From the NCBI RefSeq assembly GCF_900002405.1, contig NZ_LK995469.1, forward strand, positions 1 to 42,959: a stretch of DNA of 42,959 nucleotides. Reading direction: 5' to 3'. The translations under genes and the position numbers were made by a program. Source of the stretch: Actinomyces succiniciruminis (GTDB lineage: Bacteria > Actinomycetota > Actinomycetes > Actinomycetales > Actinomycetaceae). Numbering within the stretch: the first letter of the stretch is position 1; each line of letters begins with the position of its first letter. The notes below the pieces were generated by a model that did not search any database, was not told where the DNA came from, and saw only the letters and a list, made by a program, of their open reading frames with translations. Below are positions 41,746 through 42,959 of the stretch, piece after piece.

Positions 41746-42933
41746 GTGCCAAAGAATGTCATGGTCGTCTACGGCACGCGCCCGGAAGCGATCAAACTGG
41801 CTCCGGTCATTCGCGGGCTGCTCGACCACCCGGCCCTCGACGCCACACTCGTATCCACCGGACAGCATCGGGAGATGCTGGCGCAGGTCAATCAGATCTT
41901 CGGCCTGGTGCCGGACCATGACATCGACGTCTTCGAGTCCGGCCAGAACCTCAACGCCCTAACCGCCAAGATCTTCGCCCGCCTAGACCCGGTGCTGGAG
42001 ACGGTGTCACCGGACGCCGTCCTGGTGCAGGGGGACACGACCACGGTCGCCGCCGCCGCGCTGGCGGCCTTCTACCGCCAGGTGCCGGTGGTGCACCTGG
42101 AGGCGGGCCTGCGCTCGGGTGATCTCGTCTCCCCCTTCCCGGAAGAGGCCAACCGGCGAGTCACCTCCCAGCTGGCGGCGCTGCACCTGGCGCCGACGCC
42201 CCACGCACGAGCCAATCTGCTGCGCGAGGGCGTAGACCCGGACGCGGTGGTGGTCACCGGCAACACGGTGATCGACGCGCTGCTGCACACGCGGGCCCAT
42301 AACATTCAGCCCGCCAATGCGCGCCTGCGCGACGCCGTCGGCGCCCACCGCCCGATCATCCTGGTGACGGCGCACCGGCGTGAGAACTGGGGCGAGGCGA
42401 TGGATGCCGTCGGCCGGGCGCTGGCACGTCTGGCGGCCCGTTACCCCGACCACCTGATCGTCCTGCCCACCCACCGCAATCCGCTCGTGCGGGAGGCGGT
42501 TCTCCCCCACGTGGTGGGGCTGGAGAATGTGTACGTCTCCGAGCCGCTCGCCTACGGCGAGTTCACCACCGTCATGAACGCCGCCCAGATCGTGCTCACG
42601 GACTCGGGCGGCATCCAGGAGGAGGCGCCGAGCCTGGGCAAACCCGTGCTGGTCATGCGGGAGAACACCGAACGCCCGGAGGGGCTGGAGGCCGGCACGG
42701 TCCGCCTGATCGGCACGGCGGAGGACCGTCTGGTTACGGAGGTCTCCGCCCTGATCGATTCCCCCGACCTGTATGCGCAGATGGCCCACGCCGCCAACCC
42801 CTACGGCGACGGCTTCGCCGCCGAACGGGCGGTTGCGGCGATTGCCGCGCTGCTCGACGCCGGCGAGCGCATGCCCGATTTCCGTCCCACCGCATCACGC
42901 CCCACCGATCACCTGAGGTCAGTATCACTGTGA
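41746..42933 (+). CDS. wecB: UDP-N-acetylglucosamine 2-epimerase (non-hydrolysing), classical WecB/MnaA type
   Basis: A 395-residue epimerase making UDP-ManNAc from UDP-GlcNAc. Its motifs are those of the classical branch: VVYGTRPEAIKLAPVI, STGQHREML, VQGDTTTVAAAALAAFY, HLEAGLRSGDLVSPFPEEANRR, VTAHRRENWG, TDSGGIQEEAPSLGKPVLVMRENTERPEG and NPYGDG. It is therefore not a duplicate of the WbpI-like enzyme at 10585. GTG 41746 is chosen because AGGAG lies 5 nt upstream; the open frame continues back to 41686, and GTG 41740 would overlap the ribosome binding site. The C-terminal ~20 residues are Pro/Arg-rich. The next gene overlaps its stop, so it heads an operon that leaves the window. Confidence 0.95.
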   Translation: MPKNVMVVYGTRPEAIKLAPVIRGLLDHPALDATLVSTGQHREMLAQVNQIFGLVPDHDIDVFESGQNLNALTAKIFARLDPVLETVSPDAVLVQGDTTTVAAAALAAFYRQVPVVHLEAGLRSGDLVSPFPEEANRRVTSQLAALHLAPTPHARANLLREGVDPDAVVVTGNTVIDALLHTRAHNIQPANARLRDAVGAHRPIILVTAHRRENWGEAMDAVGRALARLAARYPDHLIVLPTHRNPLVREAVLPHVVGLENVYVSEPLAYGEFTTVMNAAQIVLTDSGGIQEEAPSLGKPVLVMRENTERPEGLEAGTVRLIGTAEDRLVTEVSALIDSPDLYAQMAHAANPYGDGFAAERAVAAIAALLDAGERMPDFRPTASRPTDHLRSVSL

Positions 42934-42959
42934 GTCCCCTGAATCCATCCCCCGCCCCC
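42930..42959 (+). CDS. Start of next gene in the wecB operon (10 codons, cut by window edge)
   Basis: GTG 42930 overlaps the wecB stop as GTGA and the frame is open to the end of the window: ten codons, Pro/Ser-rich (MSPLNPSPAP). The overlap pattern is the one used repeatedly elsewhere in this window, which supports a real start. Ten residues give no hint of function. Confidence 0.45.
   Translation, partial: MSPLNPSPAP

Overview
The window is very GC-rich, densely coded DNA from a member of the Actinomycetota, most likely an Actinomyces-like organism (Actinomycetaceae). This is an inference from three things: the base composition; three LytR-CpsA-Psr (LCP) glycopolymer ligases; and many start codons with no Shine-Dalgarno sequence but a TANNNT -10 box 6-7 nt upstream, the signature of leaderless mRNA in this phylum. 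I see no rRNA, tRNA, CRISPR array, prophage or intact insertion sequence.

Left third (1-20 kb) is a cell-surface polysaccharide region. A roughly 10 kb minus-strand operon starts at 10339 and runs, in order of transcription: ABC flippase/exporter, three GT-B glycosyltransferases, a GT-A glycosyltransferase, another GT-B glycosyltransferase, a UDP-N-acetylhexosamine 6-dehydrogenase, and a DUF6541-like membrane protein cut by the window edge. Most of its genes overlap or nearly touch. Divergent from it is a WbpI/WecB-type UDP-GlcNAc 2-epimerase (10585). It is followed by a convergent minus-strand operon, wbpD-wbpE-wbpB-glycosyltransferase (15876 to 11783). Dehydrogenase, WbpB, WbpE, WbpD and WbpI together form the complete known route from UDP-GlcNAc to UDP-2,3-diacetamido-2,3-dideoxy-mannuronic acid, so the glycan probably contains this acidic sugar. 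Next come a GT2/DUF2304 pair, an orphan excisionase-like antitoxin, a rhamnosyltransferase-like GT2 and two adjacent LCP ligases.

Middle third (20-31 kb): galE, purE, purK, a PIG-V-like mannosyltransferase, a GtrA-like flippase, a DedA protein and a third LCP ligase. Glycan assembly and wall attachment genes are interleaved with purine genes.

Right third (29-41 kb) is mainly branched-chain amino acid synthesis on the minus strand: ilvE, leuB, ilvC, ilvN, ilvB and cimA. CimA (citramalate synthase) implies an isoleucine route from pyruvate and acetyl-CoA. Interrupting it are a stand-alone AAA ATPase (31851-33212) and an AspT/SucE-type exchanger (37191). The right edge starts what looks like a second polysaccharide locus (DUF6270 protein, a true WecB/MnaA epimerase, and the first codons of the next gene).

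Most notable non-coding signals: at least eleven TANNNT leaderless promoters; a 38-bp divergent purK/mannosyltransferase intergenic region in which two such promoters face each other; a TATNTGAGA motif at almost the same distance upstream of ilvE and leuB and one helical turn further from ilvB; two related tandem-within-inverted intergenic repeats at convergent gene ends; and a two-copy palindromic operator upstream of the orphan antitoxin.
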